Of a stretch of 64,000 nt of DNA, positions 1 to 11,469 are shown in pieces. Source of the DNA: Actinernus sp. WN-2022 (taxonomy: Eukaryota; Cnidaria; Anthozoa; Actiniaria; Actinernidae); the NCBI GenBank assembly GCA_030867875.1, contig JAOWCC010000577.1, forward strand, positions 2,744,660 through 2,808,659, read 5' to 3'. Position 1 is the first letter of the stretch. Each line of letters opens with the position of its first letter. The position numbers were made by a program, and so were the translations under genes. Under the pieces are notes generated by a model. It did not search any database. It was given only the letters and a program-made list of their open reading frames with translations, and had not been told where the DNA came from.

Positions 1-485
1 AAGGCCCCAAATCGCCAAAAAACCACTCACACAACTTCATTAAGTATCAATCTTTTATTATTGAAGATTCATTTCGTAGGAATCGGAAAAGAAAGTTCAC
101 ACGAAGCAATTATTTAAACTCTTCTGAATTCGTTATGAAACTATTCGATAAACCACAGGTAACCCAACAGACTAATAAGCGGGAAATATACGCCGAGTCT
201 GGGAAGCCTGTGGTCAGACGACAATGAAAATGAATTTACAATTTGGGGGCGTAAAGTAAAATCCAGGGGGAGGCGGAATGGGAGAAGAAAGGGAAAGGAG
301 CGCCGAATCGCGGAGCGCTTGCAAGTTTTCGACACGGAAAAATTCACAACAGACTTCAGTTCTTCTTCGGTCTTCGTTTTTCCTGCGTGACCTACTCGTT
401 AAAGCTAAACTCCCTTCCAACTCGACTAATTCCCAGCTCCAGCTCCCACCTGGCTCGTTCCGTTGTAGGAAGAACTGCGGCACTT
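1..485. other. No recognisable gene
   Basis: AT-rich spacer. Short open stretches exist on both strands but show no family motif, no splice-consistent structure and no repeat partner in the window. I see nothing in it that supports a gene. Confidence 0.5.
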
Positions 486-1130
486 ATGTCTCTATCAATT
501 CCAAGCCCGCCCATGCCCCCCCGGGCATTTGTGGGGATTTTGTCATTTTGGCATCAGAACCAAATCAAAGCCACATTTCACCGCTTTTCTTTATTAAGGG
601 TGCGTTCGATTGACCGTATTCCGGAATAAGAATACACAGAATGATAACTACAAATCGCTTATTTCGGGAATTTTTAGTCCATGGAATACAAGATGTATCC
701 TGAATATCATATTTCAGCAAACTTTAGTAGCTTACAGTGCAAAATGTGCCTGAACCAGTGATTTCCAGAGATTATTCCATCTATTCTTATTCCGGAATAC
801 GGTCAATCGAACGCGCCCTAAAGTAATGCAGTACTCACCTTCAAACACTTTCGTAAGTGCCCCCAAATCCCACATTCACTAGCCAGTTCCTAACGTCATG
901 TTCACGGATGACTTTTCAGCCGCCATGTTGATCGATGAAGCAAGCACGTGTTGATCAGTGGAGCAAAACAAAATCAAACACAGGGGAGGGGTGGGATATT
1001 TTTTTGACAAATGCCCCGGGCCCGGGCTTGCGCAAAACAAATGCCCCATCCCAGGGACAGATAGGTTGTCAAATGCCCCATCTTTCCCGGGGAGGGGGGG
1101 CATGGGCGGGCTTGGAATTGATAGAGACAT
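486..1130. repeat. GC-rich terminal-inverted-repeat element
   Basis: The left end begins ATGTCTCTATCAATTCC and continues into GC-rich sequence near 500-525. The right end at about 1,094-1,130 is its reverse complement, ending GGAATTGATAGAGACAT. Related ends containing CAATTCCAAACC occur near 12,710, 13,010, 15,800, 15,980 and 21,900, so this is a repeat family. A separate MITE (598-818) has inserted into it. No coding potential. The family is not identified and no target-site duplication is clear. Confidence 0.6.
598..818. mobile_element. MITE with TAA target duplication
   Basis: A 221-bp element with about 38-bp terminal inverted repeats. The left end starts GGGTGCGTTCGATTGACCG and the right end is its reverse complement with one or two differences (GGGCGCGTTCG...). 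It is flanked by TAA on both sides (595-597 and 819-821). A 3-bp TWA duplication is typical of PIF/Harbinger-derived MITEs, so that superfamily is the likely source. The interior is non-coding. Confidence 0.75.
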
Positions 1131-1194
1131 TACCTTTACATTTCTGACGGATTTACTAACTATACTTTCTTTGCCACCGGTGAAACGCGCTCTA

Positions 1195-1545
1195 TCAAAT
1201 TTAACCTGACCTGTAACACCAAAAATCTAATCTACATGATTCAATGTAACCGCTGCAATCTACAATGTATAGGTGAGACTAAACCACCGTCACGCTTAAA
1301 AGACCGGCAGATTTAACGAACACCGCCGGACGATAGGTAACTCTAACAACAAATCTAAACCCACAACAGTTGCCGAACATTTTCTTAATTCTCCTAATCA
1401 CACTGCCAACGACATGCAACTTATTCCTATCGAAAAAATATTTTCTGAGAGACTCTATACGTAAGGCCGGAGAAGCGTTTTTAATGCGAGAACACTCGAA
1501 CCCTATGGCCTTATTAACATCCGGGAAGAGTCATACTAGATACCT
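1195..1545 (+). pseudogene. Penelope-like element relic, GIY-YIG endonuclease domain
   Basis: The plus-strand translation gives a stretch reading LIYMIQCNRCNLQCIGETK, the GIY-YIG signature region with the second motif as CIG instead of YIG. After a frameshift come FNEH/RRTIG-like and VAEHF-like segments, then a tail ending NIREES. This is the endonuclease C-terminal domain of Penelope-like retroelements, which cuts target DNA. The copy is 5'-truncated (no reverse transcriptase is seen upstream) and carries stops and frameshifts, so it is dead. Confidence 0.65.
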
Positions 1546-1993
1546 GTTTTCACCTTCTTAACATTTTTCCACTGTCTATCATATTGTAATCTGTTTTATA
1601 ACAGCTCAGTATCACGTTAAAAAATACACGCCAATGTAAATTTCCATCCGAAATATTCTACCACTAATTTCAAAATTTTACGTTGTATCGGTCTTTGCTT
1701 CTTTATAGTTATTCGTTTTTCCGTCTGGGGTCTTCGCTCTTCGTTTTTTTCTACACCCCTGAAGCTATATCAGTACTTCTACTAATAGCTCTATAAATTA
1801 CAAGAAGTTGAAAGATACTCTTGCCAAATCTGGGTGGGTCTAATGGCCATCAAGTCCTTCATGCGCGCTCTAAAATTGAATTGATTATTTGCTGCGGTTC
1901 GAAGAATAGCAGGCAAAGGTTCACGGAAAGTGTGACAGGTCCGTTGTTATGGAGATATGTGACGTAGTTGATTTGGTGGAATATTACGGCGGG

Positions 1994-2159
1994 ATTAGGC
2001 AATATTCGTATTCTCACGGACGAGCTGGAACGAGCACTCAATGGAGGCTCATGCGGGGGAATCTTTTCTAATGCTAAATAGTTTTAGCGAATTCCCCCGC
2101 ACGAGCCTCCATTGAGTGTTCGTTCCAGCTCGTCCGTGAGAATACGAATATTGCCTAAT
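1994..2159. repeat. Long near-perfect hairpin
   Basis: Two 69-bp arms (1,994-2,062 and 2,091-2,159) are reverse complements with only two mismatches, separated by a 28-base loop. The outer end reads ATTAGGCAATATTCG. No target duplication or known terminal motif is obvious. Such a structure would extrude as a cruciform or give a long stem in RNA. It may be a short foldback MITE. Confidence 0.85.
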
Positions 2160-2618
2160 GCTAACGAGTTACTCAGTTCTATTTAATTTAATGTGGTCGC
2201 CGTTTATATTAATAGTGCATGGATATCACAAGTTTGTTAGTATTAGTTTGTAACCTTTCTCCCTCAAGGTTATATAACTGCCTGAATCTGCAATCGGGAG
2301 GGACCAGGTTTCCTCCTAAACGTTTTTTTTTCCTGGCGGGCAGCAGGTAGGCTATTCCATAATATGTAATTTTCAGTCATTACAGTATTAGTTTGAATTT
2401 GTGGAATAGTTTGAGACATACGTTAATAAACAGGGTATGTTGCTTCACTAGCAGCAGCCAGTTCCCTATTTACCAGTGTAAAGTTGTCGAGTTGTTGATA
2501 TAGCTAAAGTGGGGAATAGGGAAAACGAACACTTAGCTTCTCCATTGCGCCACTTGATAACTGCTATTTTCATTACAAGTGTCAATCAAATGCCATTGAA
2601 ACCAGATACGGTCGTAAG

Positions 2619-4346
2619 TAGCCTGCTTGCAGGCGGTGGAGGGTGTTTTTTTCGCGCAACAAACGGATCATCGCCGCCATATTGGCCGAGCGTGATTGAG
2701 ACCTGGGATCGAATGACAAATGGAGGGGGGAGGGGGGTGGGGGAGAAGCAGATCTGAAAGACCGCCTGCACGAAAGCCCTGATCCCGTCCACCAGCGGAC
2801 GGAGTATATGATTGGCTTGAAACGGTGTCAATCAAGCTTATCGCGGCAAGTGTTGAAAGCAAGAACTGAAAGGAATATGTGTAGCCTTGCGAAGCGGCGT
2901 AACTAGAATAAGTGTTGTGTACTGAGCTTGCAGTTGATAAAATATGGCGAGTAATACAAAAGGCTTTGTCTTTTTTGAAGACTAAGGTTAAGTACCCTGG
3001 TTTGCAGAGGTTTTCTAGAGAGAACAGCCACGGAGAAAGAGCCGCGAAGGCGGCGATCGGCGAACTGAGAGAGGTTTGTTGTCGAGTTCGTAAACCGTAA
3101 ATATCAGGCTCTGTATATAGCTTCCTCCTGCTCCGTTTTCAAAGTTATCTCCTTCGCCTTAACCCTAGTTCCAGAGGTTTTCTAGAGAGAACACAGCTGC
3201 TCGCTTCTTTCTCCGCGGCTGGGTAAAGGTACTTTGAAAACAGAGCAGGAGGAAGCTATACAGAGCCTTTATTTTGTCTTAGAATTTAACAACCTGACCT
3301 GTGAATTGTGACTGTACTTTAAACTTGCCGTTCTGCTGTGCTTTCGACAGGCTTTGGAAAGAGTATGATATTTACGGTAAAGAGAACTCGACAACGAACC
3401 GTGATTTAATTCGCCACTGAAAACTATTGTTGTCGACCAAATTGCAGAGATGCAATCCTGCTATTGACTTCACGGCCGTTGAACTAGGAAATAATCAGAA
3501 ATCCGCCTCAATACATTTATGCAACGGTCATTCATTTCTTTCGGCAAACATTCACTAAGATGGACTTCGAGTTGTCAGAGAAAGACGATCAAAACATTTG
3601 CCACGAGTTCTTCAATATCGAGTTCCAGACAAAACATTGTCTGCATCGGAGTTTTCTTTGAAGTTTAGAGATTTTTTCGATCCTGTATTTATCTTTATGC
3701 GAGCTTAATTCTTTCAAGAAAGGAAGCAGCCGCTTGTATGGCACCTCTTCTGGGAGTGTCTTCTGGTTCGCCAGACTGCGGTGCTGGACGGCTTTTTGAA
3801 GCAGCTTGTATTTATAAATGTATGTATTTCGGAGGATTTGCAACATGAAACTCTTTGAGAGACTGATGGGGCGAACGCAACAAGCCTAAAACCGAACTGT
3901 CTACATATATATCTCTAAAGTGGTACTGTCGCAGTCCTTTCCATGGAGAACTTTGAACAAAAATAGCTGGTTTATTGAAATTTACGTATCTGAGAACCAA
4001 TTTTACCAACATTTTGCATTGCATTTGACAGCGAGCGAAGTTTGTTTTGAATATTGCACGCATTTCAATCAAACCAAATCAAAAATTGGCAGGCTGTCAC
4101 ACGTCGACACCTATTGGTCAATTAAGAATGAGTTACAAGTTAACGGAAATCATGTGCGTGGTGGGGCGGATACTCAGAAACCAGGGGCGTTGTGCAGGCG
4201 GTCTTTCAGATCTGTTTCTTCTCCCCCAACCCCCTCCCCCCTCCATTTGTCATTCGATCCCAGCTCTCAATCATGCTCGGCCAATATGGCGGCGATGATC
4301 CGTTTGCTGCGCGAAAAAACACCCTCCACCGCCTGCAAGCAGGCTA
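2619..4346. mobile_element. Mutator-like foldback element with 9-bp target duplication
   Basis: The left terminus TAGCCTGCTTGCAGGCGGT (2,619) is matched by its reverse complement at 4,328-4,346. The inverted arms extend about 170 bp, including the CCGCCATATTGG and GA/CT-rich tracts. The direct 9-mer GGTCGTAAG abuts both ends (2,610-2,618 and 4,347-4,355). A 9-bp duplication with long inverted repeats fits Mutator/MULE-type elements. The interior holds a second nested inverted repeat (about 3,108-3,150 with 3,232-3,278) and no transposase frame, so it is non-autonomous. Confidence 0.75.
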
Positions 4347-4599
4347 GGTCGTAAGTGGCAAAAAATGCCAGATACGGTCGTAAGTGGTAAAAATGTCTGA
4401 AAAAGATATAAAAAAAAAACATGGCCCTTTAGGGGCTCCGTAATTACGGACACCTCCTTATTGCGAACAATTATCTCGGTCCCGGCAAAATCCTCATACA
4501 TAAAACATACGGACACCTCTATAATACTTCACTCCGGCCCTTCGGTCTCCGTATTAACGAGGTTCGACTGTAATTTCAAGTTTTTTCTAGGAGACCGTT

Positions 4600-4651
4600 A
4601 ATTTCTTTATCGGGAAGGGGGAGGGGAGGGGAGCGGTGGATTTGAGGGGAG

Positions 4652-4683
<32 letters not shown>

Positions 4684-5450
4684 TCATCCATAAACAAACG
4701 CTCTTAAAGGGGGTTAGCTAAAATATAAGCTCTTATAAGGGGGGTCATCTGGAAAAATAATAGTTTCAAACATACTGTAAGGATCTACTTGTAGCGTGGG
4801 TAGGAGGGTATCTGGCAAACATCAGAGATTTTCAGGAGGTCATGCGAAAATTAATCAAATGGATTGGGGGGTAGGGGGGCTTGCAACATTTGGGGAACAA
4901 CGCCTTCAAGTCCATCGACCCCCCCCCCCCCCCCCCCCATCTCTCTCTCTCCCGATAAAAAAAATGAACGGTTCCTAGTCACCATCAAATGTTTTAAACA
5001 TTATTTTCTACTTTGTGAAACAAATAATCCAGAGGACATCAATGAAATGGGTGACGAGAAAAAAGATAAAGGTTTTCTGGGAATCGAACCCGAAAGGCGT
5101 AACCGCAGAGAACGTGGCTGCCATCACACTGGAATTGTGACAAATTATCAATTTCTATTAGGGTGCATTAGCTGTCCGGGTCCTAATGGCCTATTATCAC
5201 GCGGCGGCCTATGTTGAGTCCCAGGAGAACCTTTGTTTTCGTCCGGTAAACTTCTTCTGAAACCCACCAGTGCGAGGTTACCGGGGCCAAAATCATTGTT
5301 TTATCCAAGATGGCCAAACTGTGATAATAGCCCATGGCAAGTCGAACCCCACAATATTTTTTTCTTTTTTCTCCATTTTGGTTTAAATTCGTTGTTTACC
5401 TGTGTTTTTTAGTAACACCACCCCACCCCCCCCCCCCCCCCCCCCCCAAA
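4600..5450. repeat. Homopolymer-rich spacer (poly-G and poly-C runs)
   Basis: Contains a run of 29 G at 4,655-4,683, about 20 C at 4,919-4,938 followed by a CT repeat, and about 22 C at 5,426-5,447. These are G-quadruplex-prone and hard to sequence, so the run lengths are unreliable. Open frames crossing them are artefacts. No gene is supported. Confidence 0.8.
5083..5146 (-). repeat. tRNA-like (SINE) relic
   Basis: On the minus strand this reads through a perfect RNA polymerase III B-box, GGTTCGATTCC, preceded about 35 bases upstream by a weak A-box-like GATGGCAGCCACG. Spacing and motif suggest a tRNA-derived SINE head or tRNA pseudogene. The acceptor stem does not pair convincingly, so it is not called as a tRNA. 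Confidence 0.35.
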
Positions 5451-6027
5451 AACACTCGTTACGCGATTCACATTACGCTGTTACGCTGATTACTAAAAAC
5501 TTTTACTGCTAATGTTTTTTTTGTAGTGTGACGATCGAAAATTGTACTTGTGTTCTGAACAATTCAGTAGTAAATGTGTGCATGTAAAGCGGTTATCACG
5601 TTTCGAGTTTCGAGACCTCGCCGGCGAACCACACTATCACTTAGTATGTTATAGCCTTTCTCTTCCATGCATTTACTTATTTCTGAGAACGGGTGATAAA
5701 GCATAGGATAGCTAAATCTTAAAGTTCACACATTAATTTAACCTAAATGGAATCAGATTGGAAATATTTTATATGCACGAAATGTTGCCTTTTACTCATC
5801 AGGCTTTTCAAAAAAGTTTATATTTTTTTGTAATCACGTGGTTGGTCACGTGATAGGCATTTTCAACAAAATATGCTCAAACGACTAAAAACGCTGAGAT
5901 TAGTGATATCCACTACTTTTGTAGAAGTCGGGCAAATATAAGCCACTCTATTCAATGAAGTAGCTTTAGCCTCGATTTCATGTTCAAGCATGCTTGAGAA
6001 AGTCTAGCGTCCTAGACACAACGCCAC

Positions 6028-6640
6028 GCCACAGGAGGAGGAGGAAGGAAGGAAGGAAGGAATTAAGGAAAATGAAGGAAGTAGGAGGAGGAAGGAAGTA
6101 GGAGGAGGAGTAGGGAGGAGGAGCTAGGAGGAAGGAGGAGGTGGAGGCGGGAGGAGGACGAGAAGGAGGAGGAGGAGGTGGGAGTTGGAGGAGGGAGGGG
6201 GAGGAGGAGAATGAGGGAGTTGGAGGAGGGGGAGGAGGAGTTAAGTGGAGGAGGGAGGAGAAGACGGGAGGAGGAGGAGACGGAGAAAGTCTAGCGTCTA
6301 GACACAACGCCCGCCACGCCACTGGTAGAGGAAGGAAGGAATTGAAGAAAGGAATTAAGGAGGAAGGAAGTAGGAGGAGGAGTAGGGAGGAGGAGGGAGG
6401 ATGGAGGAGGAGGCGGGAGAAGGAGAAGGAAGTGCAGGAGGAGAAGGAGGAGAGGGAGGAGGAGAAGGAGGAGGGGGGAGGGGAGTTAAGTGTAGGAGGG
6501 AGGAGGAGGCGACGGGAGGAGGAGATGGGAAGAGGAGGAGGGAGGAGGAGGGAGGTGGAGGAAGAAGGAGGAGGACGACGAGGAGGAGGAGGGAGGTGGA
6601 AGAGGAGGAAGAGGAGTAGGAGATGGGCAGGCGGCGGGTG
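6028..6640. repeat. Polypurine (GGA-rich) low-complexity tract
   Basis: Over 600 bases the plus strand is almost pure purine, built of GGA, GGAA and GAGGA units. It is interrupted near 6,285-6,330 by a second copy of an AGTCTAGCGTC...ACACAACGCC segment also present at 6,000-6,030, so the tract is an internal duplication. Long frames here on both strands (proline/serine- or glycine/arginine/glutamate-rich) are products of composition. The tract could form triplex or G-quadruplex DNA. Confidence 0.9.
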
Positions 6641-6654
6641 TTGAGCAGCGGGCA

Positions 6655-6800
6655 TTGTGTCTAGACTAGCTAGACTATACTAGCAAGACCAACTAGACTT
6701 TCTATACTAAACTAGACTAGGCTAGCTGGCCTAGACTATTAAAGTATAATTTCTAGACTAGACTACACTACACTACACTACACTAAACTAAACTAAATAA
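6655..6800. repeat. CTAGA-rich simple repeat
   Basis: Degenerate repeats of CTAGACTAG and then ACTACACTACACTA directly after the polypurine tract. No coding function. Confidence 0.75.
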
Positions 6801-7229
6801 AACTAAGCCTTTTACACCCAAGTTAAAACCAATTGAAAAATTAAACATTGTGAATTTTATCGTTTTCGGGGGACAAAAGTGAAAAACGTGCCAAAAGGGA
6901 TAGTTAAACGAGACCTGTTCTTCATCAAAAAATGTATTTATCCCGGAGGAGGAGGAGGAAGGGGGAAATGATATTTGTTGACGAGGAGGGAAATGAGGGT
7001 TTAGGAATGGTTCTGTAGGGGTTCTGAACTCCATTTCTTTAGCAATGTAAAGCGTAAAAAGCTAACAGTTGATCGATATTCACCTCAATTTCAATCGCTG
7101 GAAGCACATACTTAGCATCTCTAATCGGGATGATTTGAGTGTAACCTCCAATGAGATCAAACCAATTTACATTTCCAAAGTTCGTTCGTTCTGCTACAGC
7201 TCTCGGAGGGTAAGTAAAATCGTGTTAAT

Positions 7230-7700
7230 AATAATAATATAATAATATATATTTATATAGCGCATTCTCCATTGCATGCCCGAATGCGCTTTACATTGAT
7301 GTAAAAAAAAAATTTTAAAAAAAAATAAAAAAAATAAAAAAAATCTAATGTACAATATCTTGGATAAATCTGGAGAACTTATTTACAACTGAAACAACTT
7401 GTATGTAAAACACTTGTATGTATTAATAAAATGCTAATTTGAATAAATGTGTCTTTAGCTTATATTTAAAAGTCTGAATAGAGTCACTTCTCCTAATATC
7501 TACTGGAAGATTGTTCCATAGTCTTGGCGCGCAAACAGAAAACGCCCTAGCACCATAGGATTTCAGACGGTGAGCCGGTTGCTGAAGCAACAGCTTCTCA
7601 GCCGACCTTAGAGCGCGTGCCGGAACATATGGCTCTAGTAACTCACTTAAGTAAGCAGGTGCAACACTAGTATTCCTAGTATTTTGTTCCTAGTATTTTG
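7230..7700 (-). pseudogene. Non-LTR retrotransposon 3' end (LINE fragment)
   Basis: The minus strand from about 7,670 to 7,440 is open and reads PYVPARALRSAEKLL, then RLKSYGARAFSVCAPRLWN, then LPVDIRR and FKYKLKTHLF. This is the conserved C-terminal tail of jockey/CR1-type LINE polyproteins downstream of the reverse transcriptase. Toward 7,320-7,230 lie an A-rich stretch and a small palindrome around TATAGCGCATTC, consistent with the 3' tail. The rest of the element is missing, so it is a 5'-truncated dead copy. Confidence 0.75.
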
Positions 7701-9660
7701 TTTGTTTTGTTGAGATAATGTTAATCTTGGTAGTTTTGTTACAGAGAAGAATTTTGCATATAAGATTGTTTTTCCTCCAAACAATAGGGCTATTGTTTCT
7801 GTCAAACTGTACTGATTACCCTTCTTTTATCGCTAAGTCCCCAAGAACAATAGCAGAATTATTACGGAATTGAAACTAATGTACAAATCTTGACATCTCT
7901 TTTGAGTTTCTTTACCATTCACTTTTTGTAAAACAGTCTCTTGTCCTTCACTTAGTAAGTAGACTTATAACTAAACACATGCGCCAGTAAATTTTCTCAT
8001 ATTCTAGCTTAATGAAATACATCTCCAAACAAAAGACAGCGTTCCGCTCCTCTTCTTTATCATGAATTTGCATACGACTAATCCTCACACAAAAGAAAGT
8101 TCTCAGAACTCAACTTGAATTTGCACGCGACTAATCCTATAACAACCGTAGCGTTGTTACTGCAAAGCAGAATTGAAAATAAAAACATTTTAGAGCCTAC
8201 GATATCATGAGTAGTTTGTTCTTACTGTTACACTACTGAAAGGGTTTTCAGATATTGCGAGATATGTTTTACTTTTTTCTCCTTTATTTGCTAAAACCGA
8301 TTGAAAGGTTTGTATTACTTAATGGATCGGAGGCGGTCTGTCCGGGTTTTATAGCCGCTTTATAGGCTCCTAAAATAGAAGCATGCTCTCATCCACAGAA
8401 ACGATAGATAATGAAACCACCGCAGTTTGTTAATGCGGAAAGACAAAAAGTATGACGTCATAATGACGTTGCCGAAAATATGACTTCAATTTTAAGCCGG
8501 TTTAATATGGACAAAAACAAAATTCTAAAAACATACGATTTTAGCCACCAACGTGTTTTATGATTGAACAAAATATCATGCAACAGTATTATATTTCCCG
8601 CCAAATTTCGGCGGGAAAATGGACAAAATTCAAACTTTCATAACTTTTGATTTCCTTAACCAATCGACATCGGATTTTCGATTCCTTCATTCTCATCACG
8701 AGGAGATTTTAACAATATACGACATTACGTTTTTAGAGGTAGTGAACAGAAGACTGAAACGTATTACAAATGGATAAATGACGTCATTCTGACGTCACAA
8801 TGGTATTAACATAGCTTAAAAAATCAGCTTGTATCTTTTACGATTCTACATCCTTCTACCAAAATTCAATCGTCTGCGTTGAAAACGTTTTAAAATATAG
8901 AACTCATGCCGTTTTTATGGTCGTTTGTGCCCACCATGAGACGTCATAGCTGGATGGGGCCGCAGCTTGCTTCTCGAAAGAAAGGACGTACGTCCTCGGA
9001 GTGTTGCCGGTGGGATACGGACAAGTTTAATTTTATACCAGTTGAATTTTATACCAGTTGTTTCCTACAGATCTTCTCACAGTTCTCGAAACCAAAAAAC
9101 AGGAGAAACAAACATCTTCACCGTCATTGTAGCCGTCAGTCAACTCGGGAGCTGATAAGAACACAGCAAGTTTCTCAGCTTGTAGCGATTCAGTATCAAA
9201 GCTGTGGCGCTTGAATACCGAGACATTTTGCACATTCCTTGTAAGCGCAACAGAACCACTTTGACAAAACAATTCCCACTGCAACATAATTTAACTCAAA
9301 AATTTAAAGCTTCACGTGAGAGAATTACAGACTTGTTATCCTCGAAGGATCAGCAGAACTCTTTGTTAGTCGTAGCACAAAACAAAGAAACATGGATGAA
9401 AGGCTTACTGTATTTTGCGAAACGAAATGAAATTTTAATTTGCGAAGTAATTCAATTCATGAATTCAATTCGACAGAATTTGTGTCGAACGTTCGCCACT
9501 GATTGGCCGTTTTTTATGGAGCGTCATTAGTGCCAAAATTCACTTGTGGTATTATGATGTAAGTATTTAGTTTCCTGAGGAAAAAATGGTGTTAGGCCGT
9601 GATAATTGTATGGAGTAAAAATGGCGTTATGAAGTGAAATTCAAATTTGTGAAGTATAAG
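7701..9660. other. No recognisable gene
   Basis: AT-rich spacer. Open frames at 8,906-9,214 and 9,204-9,530 (plus) have no recognised motif and no splice signals tying them to neighbours. A local palindrome CCCGCCAAATTTCGGCGGG lies near 8,600 and several TGACGTCA-like sites occur at 8,450-8,800. Nothing further is supported. Confidence 0.5.
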
Positions 9661-9875
9661 TTTGGAATTATGAAGTAAGTTTGGTATTATGAAGTGAGTT
9701 TGGTATTATGAAGTAAGTTTGGAATTATGAAGTAAGTTTGGTATTATGAAGTAAGTTTGGAATTATGAAGTAAGTTTTGGAATTATGAAGTAAGTTTGGA
9801 ATTATGAAGTAAGTTTGGAATCATGAAGTAAGTTTGGAATCATGAAGTAAGTTTGGAATTATGAAGTAAGTTTGG
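9661..9875. repeat. 19-bp minisatellite
   Basis: About eleven tandem copies of a 19-bp unit TTTGGAATTATGAAGTAAG, with variants TTTGGTATTATGAAG and TTTGGAATCATGAAG. Confidence 0.9.
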
Positions 9876-10374
9876 TATGAGCACTTACGAGCGTACTCAA
9901 CGCGAAAGGGCTCACGGGAAGACAAACACGTGTTCGTTCATTGCCTACAAACATGGCGGACATGAGCTTTTAAAGTTATCATGAGCTTTTAAAGTTGTCT
10001 ATCGAGCTGTCTTCCATTGATCTTGGCTATAGTGGAGTGAGCAAGTCTCTGTATGATTACGCAGAACATTTAGGCCAAAGAGCTGACCGCATTTCTGGCA
10101 CCTTTCCTTTTCGCCATTCTCTGTCACACTATGAATGAATGGTATATGTATTTTGTACAACAATAAATTAGTCAAGGTTACTGAAGTTTCTTATGATGTT
10201 GACTTTTTTTTTATTAAATTGTCAATAATCCAACTGTGTCGATCCGCCTTCCTCCCCCAGGCCAATGCATGTGAGTCATTTTCATGTTGAGCACATCCCC
10301 TTATTTTAATTATGGAATTATGAGCTGGGGGTTACATACAAACCTAATATCACCAAATTGTCGTCGAAACTTAA

Positions 10375-11464
10375 AGACCCTGTGTCCGAGCCCATGGTGC
10401 TTTGCGCCAATGTTGTGATTAGTTTGTTTATCAACGGCCGCATAAATTAAAGGCCAGCTTTTAGGCGAACTAAAATGCTCTCGATTGTTTATAAGTTTCA
10501 TAAAAGAAGTACCCATATACTTTGGATAACGAATTTCATAATTTCTACTGGATTAGAAACCCAATCGAGCCCACGAATTTTCTCCGGATGCTTTGAATAT
10601 GATTGTAACAGTAATCGGCAGGAAGCCAGTTGTTCTGTCTTTAGATTCTAATTAGGTTCACGAGTGCGACTTTTCACAACTCTACAAGCAAACACATACT
10701 CTTGCTACCTTGTTTTCATGTTTCCAGTATTGCTTAGCTGTATTTGAAGATCTCTACTTTCCTTGCGAATGATATATCTTGAGTGTAAAATGAAATGTCG
10801 ACTCGTACTCGAGTCAAACTCACAGCGAAGTAACAGCTGAACTCGGCAGATTGGACTTTGACCCGCGATCGTAGTTTTGATAGCAAGACTTTCTGAACCT
10901 ACTGGAGGATGAAAAAAAAGGTTAAGGACATTGCTTTCTCTGCTAATAAAAATTCAAAACATATACAGATACGTCGTAACACCTCAGTGGAGCTTAGCCA
11001 TGCGAAATTATAATTACGAATTATCTTGATGCCAGAAGTGGTGCCCGCCGGTCCATTAGTGCAGCAAATCCCCGGGAAACTCACGTAGTAGTCCTTTTGA
11101 ACCACAAGTGTTCTCTTGTAGATCTAGAGAAAGTAAAATGTGGACTGCTGAAGGATTATTTGTCGAGTCTCTTCGCCTCGCTGTCTCGGTCCTTTCGCCG
11201 GAATTCCTCTACTCGCCACTCTAGTTCGGGATTCGAAGAATATTCGAACTAAAGTTTCATTTAAAAAAGAATATTTTCAAAAGTTAAGATAAAAGAAAGT
11301 CAGTTAAGCATATATACCTATGAATAATTACACGATGGCCCAAACTAGGGATGGATTTCGAAAGATTCGAGAGTCACATAACAACAACAACGATCTTTCT
11401 GATTTCCGTAGCCTACGGAAATGATTTGCGCGCGCAAAGCACCATGGGCTCGGACACAGGGTCT
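10375..11464. mobile_element. TTAA-flanked terminal-inverted-repeat element
   Basis: The left end AGACCCTGTGTCCGAGCCC and its reverse complement at 11,430-11,464 form about 30-bp inverted repeats containing CATGGTGCTTTGCGC. TTAA lies directly outside each end (10,371-10,374 and 11,465-11,468), the duplication made by piggyBac-type transposases. The 1,090-bp interior has no transposase. The element lies immediately upstream of a LINE fragment. Confidence 0.6.
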
Positions 11465-11469
11465 TTAAT

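Noticed and set aside
3920..4354. 144-codon plus-strand frame
   Set aside because: It lies in the foldback element and runs into its terminal inverted repeat, so it has no independent support.
5083..5146. Functional tRNA gene on the minus strand
   Set aside because: The B-box is good, but the acceptor stem and anticodon arm do not pair.
5984..6655. Long proline/serine-rich (minus) and glycine/arginine-rich (plus) frames
   Set aside because: They are translations of a GGA/TCC low-complexity tract, open in several frames at once, with no domain or splice signal.
9204..9530. 108-codon plus-strand frame
   Set aside because: Length is within chance for this region and no motif, exon signal or neighbour supports it.
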